Below are positions 42,300 through 49,758 of a stretch of 64,000 nucleotides of DNA, one piece after another. Every line of letters begins with the position of its first letter. The first letter of the stretch is position 1. The notes below the pieces were generated by a model, which saw only the letters and a program-made list of their open reading frames with translations, did no database searches and was not told the DNA's origin. The DNA comes from Deinococcus cellulosilyticus NBRC 106333 = KACC 11606 (lineage in GTDB: Bacteria > Deinococcota > Deinococci > Deinococcales > Deinococcaceae): assembly GCF_007990775.1 (NCBI RefSeq), contig NZ_BJXB01000001.1:248001-312000 (forward strand). Direction: 5' to 3'. The position numbers were made by a program, and so were the translations under genes.

Positions 42300-42705
42300 A
42301 AACGCTACAAAAAGTACGATAATTTTGCCCCAAAACGCTACAAAAAGTACGATAATTTTGCCCCAAAACGCTACAAAAGGTACGAGCCTCCGGCTCCAAA
42401 CGCTACAAAAAGTACGATAGAAATGCTACAAAAAGTACGATACCTCTGGAGGGCAATTTTGACCTGTTTTTTGAGAAACGCTACAAAAGGTACGATAATT
42501 TTGCCCCAAAACGCTACAAAAAGTACGATAGGAATTTGTGTTATCCACAGGCTTGCGATTCTCTGATTCTGTGGGAAGTTTAAGCGAATTTGGGGTAAAC
42601 GCTACAAAAGGTACGATACCCAAACGCTACAAAAAGTACGATACCCCTTCAAACGCTACAAAAAGTACGATGGTTTGGCATCAAAACGCTACAAAAAGTA
42701 CGATA
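42300..42705 (+). repeat. Iteron array of the replication origin (11 copies)
   Basis: Eleven direct copies of a 22-bp repeat ending ACGCTACAAAAAGTACGATA begin at about 42300, 42333, 42366, 42398, 42421, 42476, 42509, 42597, 42622, 42651 and 42684. The copies at 42366, 42476 and 42597 have AAAAGG in place of AAAAAG; the one at 42421 has T for C (ATGCTAC); that at 42651 ends GATG. Two more direct copies follow at 42919 and 43084. Iterons are binding sites for an initiator such as the adjacent rep product. Confidence 0.93.
42541..42549 (+). promoter_or_regulatory. DnaA box inside the iteron array
   Basis: TTATCCACA is a perfect match to the DnaA box. It lies in the gap between the seventh and eighth iterons, as expected for an origin that needs the host DnaA as well as Rep. 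Confidence 0.8.
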
Positions 42706-42918
42706 CCTGGTGTGAAAAGGGCTTCGAATTTTCCTCTGCTGGACTTGAATATTCTCTTTTAGGAAAATAGGGACCACCTGCAATTTTGAGATGCCAAATT
42801 GTTCGTTGTCCTCTGGGATTTTTGTGCAAGGTTTGTATAAGGTTTTGTGCAGGTTTGTCTGAAAGATCTGTCTAGACACCTGTCCTGACACTGGCACTTT
42901 GAAAACGCCCTTCCAGCG

Positions 42919-42940
42919 AAACGCTACAAAAAGTACGATA
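42919..42940 (+). repeat. Outlying iteron 12
   Basis: A perfect copy of the consensus iteron, 214 bases after the end of the main array, in the same direction. Confidence 0.85.
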
Positions 42941-43083
42941 GTTGGAGTCTGCAAAAAAGAGAGGTTGCCAGTCTTCCATCTGGGAGCCAATTCTGCCTTT
43001 TCAGGTTCTGTGCTGGACCTGCACGTCAAACCCCGTTTGATTTTGCGTGACGTGTGGGACGGAGAAAAAGTCACCAGAGATAA

Positions 43084-43105
43084 AAACGCTACAAAAAGTA
43101 CGATA
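43084..43105 (+). repeat. Outlying iteron 13
   Basis: A perfect copy of the consensus iteron, in the same direction as the array. Confidence 0.85.
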
Positions 43106-43195
43106 GTTGGCTGCAGACCCTTCAGGCAAAGACCCTTTCCGATCAGTGATTCAATCCATTGGAAGTGCGCGTAGAGCAGGATTTCCAGTGTGGGC

Positions 43196-44053
43196 TCAGG
43201 TGCCCCGCTGGTTCCGGTACTGTCTTGGAGAAATGCCCACCTCGTTTTTGAACACCGCATAAAATCGGCTCAGAGACCCGAAACCTGCTTCCAGGGCCAC
43301 ATCCAGAATGCTGCAGTTTGAAGTGATGAGGAGCCTCTGGGCGTGGGCCAGTCGGTGCTGGGTCAGGTATTCCAGCAGGGTCAGGCCCATGGTTCGCTTG
43401 AAAAGCGACATGGCGTAATTGGGGTGCAGGTTCACGCCTCTGGCAATGTCTTCCACCGTGAGGGGGTCGGTGTAGTTGGAAGACACAAAGGTGGCCATCA
43501 TCTCCACACGGGTGAAGTCCTCGGTGTGGGCCCGGGCAGTGCTCACCTTCTCGGGATTTCTGCCCAGGGCCCTTGCCGCCCGTCTCAGGCGGGCCTGAAT
43601 TTCCAGATACACAATCTCTTGCAGTTCTGCATGGTCTTCCTCGAACACCTGCAGATGTCTGGACAGCCTTCGGGCTTCCTGGCTCCAGCGCTCGAACAGC
43701 ATGCGGTCATATTGCGGGTCTTCCCGGTGGACCACCATCTCTCCATGCATGATCGGATGGAGAAGCCTCTGGGGAAGTGCCCAGCGCAAAAAATCAGTGA
43801 GTGGGATGTGCACCACCCCCAGTTCACAGCCTTCTTTCAATTCCACGATGCGGTGGGGAGTCACGGCCCAGAAAATGGCAAAATCATCTGCCCTGAGCAC
43901 CTGCATGTGTCCTCCAATCAGGTAGGTGAGTTCACCAGAACACACCAGGTTGAGCTCAATGTCACTGTGGCGGTGCAGGTGGTCAGGAATGCCTGGCTTT
44001 CCCAGCCAGCAAAAATAACCTGAAGTGTAATTCATACTGTCTTGAACGGGCAT
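43196..44053 (-). CDS. AraC-family regulator with cupin domain
   Basis: This 285-residue protein has an N-terminal cupin (LHRHSDIELNLVCSGELTYL, then WAVTPHRIVELK) and a C-terminal AraC DNA-binding domain (LTVEDIARGVNLHPNYAMSLF; then SILDVALEAGFGSLSRFYAVF). It resembles melibiose- or sugar-responsive members. ATG 44053 is chosen because TATTCT lies six to seven bases upstream; ATGs at 44113 and 44035 are alternatives. It is divergent from the ThuA/oxidoreductase genes and is their likely regulator. Its 3' end faces the replication origin. Confidence 0.88.
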   Translation of the reverse strand: MPVQDSMNYTSGYFCWLGKPGIPDHLHRHSDIELNLVCSGELTYLIGGHMQVLRADDFAIFWAVTPHRIVELKEGCELGVVHIPLTDFLRWALPQRLLHPIMHGEMVVHREDPQYDRMLFERWSQEARRLSRHLQVFEEDHAELQEIVYLEIQARLRRAARALGRNPEKVSTARAHTEDFTRVEMMATFVSSNYTDPLTVEDIARGVNLHPNYAMSLFKRTMGLTLLEYLTQHRLAHAQRLLITSNCSILDVALEAGFGSLSRFYAVFKNEVGISPRQYRNQRGT

Positions 44054-44119
44054 CGCCTTCAAGAATACCTGAGAACCTGTCTGCCGTTCATGCCAGACGT
44101 CACCAAAATGCACTTGAAA

Positions 44120-44157
44120 CGCATCAGGGGCAGGGCAGGGTTCACCTGATGGTGCGG
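44120..44157. promoter_or_regulatory. Candidate AraC operator
   Basis: CGCATCAGG and CCTGATGGTGCG form an inverted repeat with one bulged base, between the divergent AraC and ThuA genes. A second pair, TCTTGAA/TTCAAGA, lies around the AraC start codon. Confidence 0.5.
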
Positions 44158-44312
44158 ATGCTTAGGATCTGAGAAAAACTCTGCAAAAAACAGAAAGATT
44201 TGTTTGAACCCTGAAGATAGACTGATGGCAACAAAAACCTGACCGACCTGCCGTGAACGCTCCCAATCCGGGCAACTGCATCCACGGAAGTCGCATGAAC
44301 CAAGGAGTGAAG

Positions 44313-45032
44313 ATGATTCGAGTCACCATCTGGAATGAAAACCGTCACGAGAAACGCAACCCCAAAGTGACCGCCATCTACCCTGAGGGCATTCACGGGG
44401 CCATCAAGCAGGGGCTGGAAGCCTACGGTTTTGATGCCAGAACGGCCACCCTGGACGAGCCCGAGCACGGTCTGACCGATGAGGTCCTCAGCAGCACCGA
44501 TGTGCTGGTGTGGTGGGGCCACCTTGCCCACGGAGACGTCAGCGATGAGATTGTCAACAAGGTGCACGAGCGCGTTCTGGCCGGCATGGGCCTGATTGTG
44601 CTGCACTCTGGACACTTCTCCAAGATCTTCAAAAAGCTGATGGGCACCACCTGTGACCTGAAGTGGCGAGAAGCCAACGACAAAGAACGCCTGTGGGTGG
44701 TCAACCACTCCCACCCCATCATGGAAGGCATCGGCGAGTACGTGGAAATTGACGCCGAGGAAATGTACGGAGAGCCCTTCGACATTCCAGCTCCAGATGA
44801 ACTCCTGATGGTGAGCTGGTTCTCCGGAGGGGAAATCTTCCGCAGTGCTGTCACTTACCGCAGAGGCCTCGGAAAAATCTTCTACTTCCGTCCCGGTCAC
44901 GAAACCTACCCCACCTACCACAATGCCCAGGTGATCCGTATCATTGCGAACGGAGTGAAGTGGACTGCACCTGCCCTGCATGATGCCAGAAAATTCGGCA
45001 ACGCAAAAGCCCTGGAAGCAGGAGTCGAGTGA
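44313..45032 (+). CDS. ThuA-domain protein
   Basis: This 239-residue protein is of the ThuA (trehalose utilisation) family, a class I glutamine-amidotransferase-like fold: VLVWWGHLAHGDVSDEIV, LIVLHSGHFSKIF and FYFRPGHETYPTYH are family features. In relatives it works with Gfo/Idh enzymes on 3-keto-disaccharides. ATG 44313 follows AAGGAG by five bases. Its stop overlaps the next start (TGATG), so it is coupled to the first oxidoreductase gene. It probably acts in the cytosol on sugars; the exact step is not known. Confidence 0.87.
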   Translation: MIRVTIWNENRHEKRNPKVTAIYPEGIHGAIKQGLEAYGFDARTATLDEPEHGLTDEVLSSTDVLVWWGHLAHGDVSDEIVNKVHERVLAGMGLIVLHSGHFSKIFKKLMGTTCDLKWREANDKERLWVVNHSHPIMEGIGEYVEIDAEEMYGEPFDIPAPDELLMVSWFSGGEIFRSAVTYRRGLGKIFYFRPGHETYPTYHNAQVIRIIANGVKWTAPALHDARKFGNAKALEAGVE

Positions 45033-46057
45033 TGACCACAGAGGTGAAACCCTTCAGGGTCGCCCTGATTGGCGCTGGAAACATTGCAGGAGCCCACTAC
45101 CGTGGATACACCGCTGCAGGAGCCCAGATTGTGGCCTTCGCAGAGCCTTTTGAGGTCACGCGGACACGCCGCACGGCTGAATGGGCTGTTCCCGGTTACG
45201 CCACCGTGGAAGAACTGCTGGAAAACGAGGACTTCGAGGCGGTCAGCATCTGCACCCCCAACGCCTACCACCACGACCTGACCCTCAAAGCGGCCCGTGC
45301 AGGCAAGCACATCCTCTGTGAAAAACCGCTTTCGATGTCCATTGAACAGTGCGATGAGATGATCGAGGTGTGCCGGGAGGCCGGAGTGGTGCTGCAAACC
45401 GGCCATCACCTCAGAAGCAACCTGTATGTGGAGCAGGCCAAGCAGATCATCGAGGCAGGAGGCATCGGCAAGGTGACCTTCATCCGCCTGCGTCAGGCGC
45501 ACGACTGGAGCGGCAGTGAAACCGTTTCTCCAGCGTTCGGGTCCATTGCCCAGGCCGGAGGTGGCACCATGCTGGACAACGGATGCCACATGTACGATCT
45601 GGCGAGGCACTTTGTGGGGGATGTGAAAAGCATCTTTGCCCGCATGGCCACCCTGAAGTACGACATCGAAGTCGAAGATGTGAGTGTGGCCAATCTGGAA
45701 TTCGTGTCTGGTGCACTTGGCAGTGTTGAAAACTCCTGGACGGCCACCGGATGGGAAGAGGGCTTCTGGATTTATGGCACCCAGGGTGTGCTGGAATGCC
45801 AGATCCGCAACGGCATCCCCAGGTACATGAAGCACATCACCCGTGTGGGTGGAAACCGTGACTGGAGCCGCCCCGATGAAGTGACCTACAACTTCACCTC
45901 TGAGGGTGGACACCCCAGACAGGTGGTGAACTTCATGCGCAGCATCCGGGACGGTCAGAAGGTCATCTGCACCGGTGAGGACGGACGTGAAAGCGTGCGT
46001 CTGGTGCTGCAGGGGTACGAGAGTGCCCGCACAGGTCAGCCCATCACCCTGGTGTGA
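45032..46057 (+). CDS. Gfo/Idh/MocA-family oxidoreductase 1
   Basis: This 341-residue protein has an N-terminal Rossmann motif (ALIGAGNIAGAHYRGY), the family EKP motif (ILCEKPLSMSIEQCDEM) and a C-terminal alpha/beta substrate domain (QAGGGTMLDNGCHMYDLARHFVG, with the catalytic His). It would oxidise a sugar hydroxyl with NAD(P)+. GGAG lies seven bases before ATG 45032; GTG 45029 is an alternative. The gene shares bases with the ThuA stop. Probable partner of ThuA in 3-keto-sugar formation. Confidence 0.9.
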   Translation: MTTEVKPFRVALIGAGNIAGAHYRGYTAAGAQIVAFAEPFEVTRTRRTAEWAVPGYATVEELLENEDFEAVSICTPNAYHHDLTLKAARAGKHILCEKPLSMSIEQCDEMIEVCREAGVVLQTGHHLRSNLYVEQAKQIIEAGGIGKVTFIRLRQAHDWSGSETVSPAFGSIAQAGGGTMLDNGCHMYDLARHFVGDVKSIFARMATLKYDIEVEDVSVANLEFVSGALGSVENSWTATGWEEGFWIYGTQGVLECQIRNGIPRYMKHITRVGGNRDWSRPDEVTYNFTSEGGHPRQVVNFMRSIRDGQKVICTGEDGRESVRLVLQGYESARTGQPITLV

Positions 46058-46221
46058 TGTGAAGCCAACTGAAAACCTGATTTGACTGCAGGTTGCAGAG
46101 ACCAATGGCTTGATGTAATGGCCTTTCAGGGGTAAATTAGTAAGAGCAACTAACTATTTTCCTCTTCACTCACCTGAGCAGCATTTTCAGCAGCGCCTGT
46201 CATGATAGGGAGTGCATTCCT

Positions 46222-46234
46222 GCCCATGATGGGC
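46222..46234. promoter_or_regulatory. Palindrome before the isomerase gene
   Basis: GCCCATGATGGGC has arms GCCCAT/ATGGGC around one base. It lies 19 bases before the isomerase start codon, and a TTAGT/ACTAA pair lies further upstream. An operator is possible. Confidence 0.4.
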
Positions 46235-46253
46235 GCTGTTTTCAAGGAGAACC

Positions 46254-47255
46254 ATGCCAAGACCTGTGACACTTTTTACCGGACAGTGGGCCGATCTGCC
46301 CCTCACTGAACTCGCTCCTCTCGCCAAGGCCATGGGTTACGACGGGCTGGAACTCGCCTGCTGGGGCGACCACTTCAACGTGCAAGAAGCCCTCAGCAAT
46401 CCTGAATACGTCAAGCAGAAACTCGAGCTCCTGCACCAGCACGACCTGAAAGTCTACGCCATCAGCAACCACCTGGTTGGACAGGCTGTGTGTGACCTGA
46501 TTGACGAGCGCCATAAAGCCATCCTCCCCGAGCACGTCTGGGGTGATGGTGACCCGGAAGGGGTCAGAAGACGCGCCGCAGAAGAAATCATGGACACCGC
46601 ACGCGCCGCAGAAAAACTTGGCGTGAAAGTTGTGAACGGTTTCACCGGTTCCTCCATCTGGCACTCCATCTACGCTTTCCCCCCAACCACCCAGGAGTTC
46701 TGGGAAGCGGGCTTCGAGGACTTCGGCAAGCGCTGGAGTGCCATTCTGGACGTGTTCGACCAGTGTGACGTGAATTTCGCCTTGGAAGTGCACCCCACCG
46801 AAATCGCCTTTGACATTGCCACTGCAGAGCGGGCCATCAAAGCCGTCAACAACCACCCCAGATTCGGGTTCAACTATGATCCCTCCCACCTGGGCTACCA
46901 GCATGTGGATTACATCCGCTTCATCCGCCAGTTTGCAGACCGCATCTTCCACGTGCACATGAAGGACGTCTGGTGGGGCCATGGAGACGGTGCTGTGGGT
47001 GTTTTTGGTGGGCACACCAACTTTGGGGATCACCGCCGTTACTGGGACTTCCGCAGCCTCGGACATGGGGACATCAAGTTTGAAGACGTGATTGTTGCGC
47101 TGAATGACATCAACTACTCGGGCCCTCTGAGTGTGGAGTGGGAAGACATCCGCATGGACCGGGTGCACGGGGCATCTGAGAGTGCTGCTTTTGTGCGCAA
47201 ACTGGATTTTACCCCCTCCAAACTGGCTTTTGATGCCGCTTTCGAAAGGAAATAA
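46254..47255 (+). CDS. Sugar phosphate isomerase/epimerase (xylose-isomerase-like barrel)
   Basis: This 333-residue protein has the AP-endonuclease-2/xylose isomerase-like TIM-barrel. FALEVHPTEIAFD carries a metal-binding Glu, FNYDPSHLGYQHVD the Asp/His pair and VHMKDVWWG a further His; VEWEDIRMD holds the last Glu. Homologues isomerise or epimerise keto-sugars. AAGGAG precedes ATG 46254. It begins a second transcription unit with the next oxidoreductase, six bases away. The substrate is not known. Confidence 0.88.
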   Translation: MPRPVTLFTGQWADLPLTELAPLAKAMGYDGLELACWGDHFNVQEALSNPEYVKQKLELLHQHDLKVYAISNHLVGQAVCDLIDERHKAILPEHVWGDGDPEGVRRRAAEEIMDTARAAEKLGVKVVNGFTGSSIWHSIYAFPPTTQEFWEAGFEDFGKRWSAILDVFDQCDVNFALEVHPTEIAFDIATAERAIKAVNNHPRFGFNYDPSHLGYQHVDYIRFIRQFADRIFHVHMKDVWWGHGDGAVGVFGGHTNFGDHRRYWDFRSLGHGDIKFEDVIVALNDINYSGPLSVEWEDIRMDRVHGASESAAFVRKLDFTPSKLAFDAAFERK

Positions 47256-47260
47256 AACAC

Positions 47261-48394
47261 ATGGGTCTGAAATACGGCATGATCGGGGGCGGCAAAGACG
47301 CCTTCATCGGAGGGGTGCACCGCAAGGCCATTGCGCTGGATTCCACCGCAGAACTGGTTGCAGGTGCGTTTTCCAGCAACCCTGAGAAAGCACTGGCTTC
47401 TGGCAAAGAACTGGGTGTCAAGAGAAATTACCCGACCTGGGAAGCCATGCTGGAAGGTGAACTGGCCCTCCCTGAGGACGAGCGCATTGATTTTGTGGTG
47501 ATCGTGACCCCCAACCACATGCACTACCCCACTGCGAAAGCTTTCGCTGAAGCGGGTTTCAACGTGGTCAGCGACAAACCCCTGGTGCACACCAGCGAAC
47601 AGGCCGAAGACCTGGTGCGCATTGTCAAAGAAAAAGGGGTGGTGTTCGGGGTGACCTACAACTACACCGGATACCCCATGGTCCGTCAGGCCCGTGAGAT
47701 GGTGCGCAGGGGAGATCTGGGCAAAATCCGCAAGGTGATTGTGGAGTACAACCAGGGCTGGCTTGCCACCCGTCTGGAAGAAACCGGAGCCAAACAGGCC
47801 GACTGGCGCACCGACCCCAAACGCTCTGGCATTGCTGGAGCGATGGGAGACATTGGCTCTCACGCCGAGAACCTGATGAGCACCATCACCGGACTGCACA
47901 TTTCCCACATCTGCGCAGACCTGACCACATTTGTGGAAGGCAGGCAACTGGACGATGACGGCAATGTGCTGCTGAAATTCGACAACAGCGGAAAAGGGGT
48001 CCTGATTGCCTCCCAGATCGAGATCGGGATGGAGAACGACCTGAGAATCCGGGTGTTTGGTGAGAAGGGCACGCTGGTGTGGCATCAGGAAGATCCAAAT
48101 TACCTCGAGTTTCATAAGCTGGGTGAACCGATGCAGATCCTGAAACGCGGGAATGACTACCTGTGTGATGCCGCGAAGAAAGCCACCCGCATTCCATCTG
48201 GTCACCCTGAAGCGTTCCTGGAAGCCTTTGCCAACATTTACCGGGGAGTGGCGGAGGCCATTGAAGCCAGAAAAGCAGGCCAGCCTCTGACAGAGTTCGA
48301 GTTTCCCACGGTGGAAGATGGCACCATTGGGGTGCGTTTCATTGAGAAAGTGGTGGAAAGCAGCCAGAGTGACCAGAAATGGACCGAGTTCTGA
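47261..48394 (+). CDS. Gfo/Idh/MocA-family oxidoreductase 2
   Basis: This 377-residue protein has GMIGGGKDAFIGGVHRKA as its Rossmann turn, the variant SDKPLVHTSEQAEDLV in the EKP position, and a substrate domain with GAMGDIGSHAENLMSTITG. It is the second, more diverged oxidoreductase of the cluster. The start at 47261 is five bases after the isomerase stop; the ribosome site AAAGGA is a little far from it. Together with the isomerase it probably converts a ketosugar. A long hairpin terminator follows the gene. Confidence 0.9.
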   Translation: MGLKYGMIGGGKDAFIGGVHRKAIALDSTAELVAGAFSSNPEKALASGKELGVKRNYPTWEAMLEGELALPEDERIDFVVIVTPNHMHYPTAKAFAEAGFNVVSDKPLVHTSEQAEDLVRIVKEKGVVFGVTYNYTGYPMVRQAREMVRRGDLGKIRKVIVEYNQGWLATRLEETGAKQADWRTDPKRSGIAGAMGDIGSHAENLMSTITGLHISHICADLTTFVEGRQLDDDGNVLLKFDNSGKGVLIASQIEIGMENDLRIRVFGEKGTLVWHQEDPNYLEFHKLGEPMQILKRGNDYLCDAAKKATRIPSGHPEAFLEAFANIYRGVAEAIEARKAGQPLTEFEFPTVEDGTIGVRFIEKVVESSQSDQKWTEF

Positions 48395-48409
48395 GATGAA
48401 CCTGTTTTC

Positions 48410-48446
48410 AAGACCCTGCCTTCTCTGTAAAGGCAGGGTCTTTTTT
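48410..48446. terminator. Bidirectional terminator after oxidoreductase 2
   Basis: AAGACCCTGCCTT and AAGGCAGGGTCTT form a perfect 13-bp stem with a 7-base loop, and six T residues follow on the plus strand. It separates convergent genes. Confidence 0.85.
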
Positions 48447-48453
48447 GAGGAAT

Positions 48454-49686
48454 TCAGAACACAAATTCACCGTGATGCATCACCGGTTCATGGGTGCCGT
48501 CAAGCAGGATGCCGTCCACATCCATGTCTTCACTGCCCATCATGAAATCCACGTGGATCAGGCTCCTGTTGCCGCCACGGGCCTGGAAAGCCTCTGGAGA
48601 CAGGTCCTGGCCGTCTCGCAAATTGCCGGGATACGCCTGTCCAAACGCCAGATGCGAAGCTGCGTTTTCGTCGAACAGGGTGGTGTAAAACAGGATTCCG
48701 GACTGCTGGATCGGGCTGGACGCAGAGACCAGTGCCACTTCTCCCAGATGGGTTGCCCCTTCATCCGTGGCCAGCAGTTTACCCAGGGCATCCTCTCCCT
48801 GCTTGGCCCTGAAGTCCACGACCTGACCGTTTTTGAAAGTGAGCTCGAACCCGTCAATCAACTGCCCCATGTGGCTGAGGGGACGGGTGTTGCGCACCAC
48901 TCCATCGACTTTTTCACGGTGGGGAAGGGTGAACACCTCTTCAGAGGGGATGTTTGCAAAAAAGGGAAGCCCACTGGTGGTGTGGTGGAGGGCACTTTCC
49001 CAGGAATGGTTTTCAGGCAGTCCCACCATCAGGTCGGTGCCAGCACTCCTGAAATGCAGAGCAGTGTACTGCTTTGCGTTCAGCGCAGCGGCACGCATGC
49101 CCAATGCTGCAATGTGCTCTCTCCACAATTCCAGGGCATCTGGCTGGTCTGCCCGTGTTGCAGCAAAAATGGCGTCCCACATTCGGGTGTGCTGTTCTGC
49201 TGCAGGCAAATCAGGAAAAACCGAGGATGACCAGCCCGGAATGGGCACAGCGACGATGGACCAGGGAAAAGTGTTGCCATAAACGTGTTTCAGATACTCT
49301 TTTCTGGAGGCCTGAACAGCCATCTGGAGGGTGTTCACTTTTTCCGGGTCCTGTCCTTTCAGCAGCCCGGGATCACTGGCCCGGATGGACAGAATGGGGT
49401 CCCCGCTCTGGGCATATTCCAGATGAATTTGACCGCGCCACCAGGACACCTCGTCAAAATTCTGAATGCTGGAGTGCTGAAAACGGCTGAGCAGGACCGC
49501 ATCATCTTCCCAGAGCACCTCCACAATGCAGGCTCCGGCCTGATAGGCCAATTCAGTGACTTTGCGGGCCAGTTGTGCACCGTCTATGGGGCAAGTGATC
49601 AGCAGGCGTTGCCCTGGCTGAATTCCAAGGCCTATGTGCAGCGCAATTTCTGCGTAATTGCGCAGTTTCTGTTCAAATGTCAACAT
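48454..49686 (-). CDS. M29-family aminopeptidase
   Basis: This 410-residue protein is an aminopeptidase of the AmpS/PepS (M29) family. Metal-binding stretches are ANIPSEEVFTLPHREKVDG, HLAFGQAYPGN and HVDFMMGSEDMDVDG, in the normal order. It would remove N-terminal amino acids in the cytosol using two metal ions. ATG 49686 lies five bases after TACACT on this strand, so the message is probably leaderless. It is convergent with the sugar cluster and 72 bases from the end of the PBP1A gene. Confidence 0.92.
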   Translation of the reverse strand: MLTFEQKLRNYAEIALHIGLGIQPGQRLLITCPIDGAQLARKVTELAYQAGACIVEVLWEDDAVLLSRFQHSSIQNFDEVSWWRGQIHLEYAQSGDPILSIRASDPGLLKGQDPEKVNTLQMAVQASRKEYLKHVYGNTFPWSIVAVPIPGWSSSVFPDLPAAEQHTRMWDAIFAATRADQPDALELWREHIAALGMRAAALNAKQYTALHFRSAGTDLMVGLPENHSWESALHHTTSGLPFFANIPSEEVFTLPHREKVDGVVRNTRPLSHMGQLIDGFELTFKNGQVVDFRAKQGEDALGKLLATDEGATHLGEVALVSASSPIQQSGILFYTTLFDENAASHLAFGQAYPGNLRDGQDLSPEAFQARGGNRSLIHVDFMMGSEDMDVDGILLDGTHEPVMHHGEFVF

Positions 49687-49691
49687 AGGTC

Positions 49692-49697
49692 AGTGTA
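49692..49697 (-). promoter_or_regulatory. -10 box TACACT of the aminopeptidase gene
   Basis: TACACT on the minus strand ends five bases before the ATG at 49686. Confidence 0.5.
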
Positions 49698-49758
49698 ATT
49701 CTGTCAGGACCCCGACAGCGCCAGATGCCCCACATTTCTGCAGGGCATCCAGCAGGGA

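Larger units (their letters stand above)
42706..43195. other. Non-coding region right of the iteron array
   Basis: No gene is supported. It contains two outlying iterons (42919-42940 and 43084-43105), a short direct repeat of TTTTGTGCA-GGTTTGT (42820-42836 and 42843-42858) and the palindrome TGTCTAGACA (42869-42878). It links the origin to the AraC gene end. Confidence 0.6.

Noticed and set aside
42300..43105. The regularly spaced repeats as a CRISPR array
   Set aside because: Repeats are only about 22 bp, spacers are short and of uneven length, some spacers repeat parts of each other, and a rep gene instead of cas genes is adjacent.
42649..43260. A 203-residue open frame on the minus strand across the origin
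   Set aside because: It reads through the iterons, which give its repeated FVAF and TFCSV phrases. There is no ribosome site, and the sequence looks like translated repeats, not a protein.
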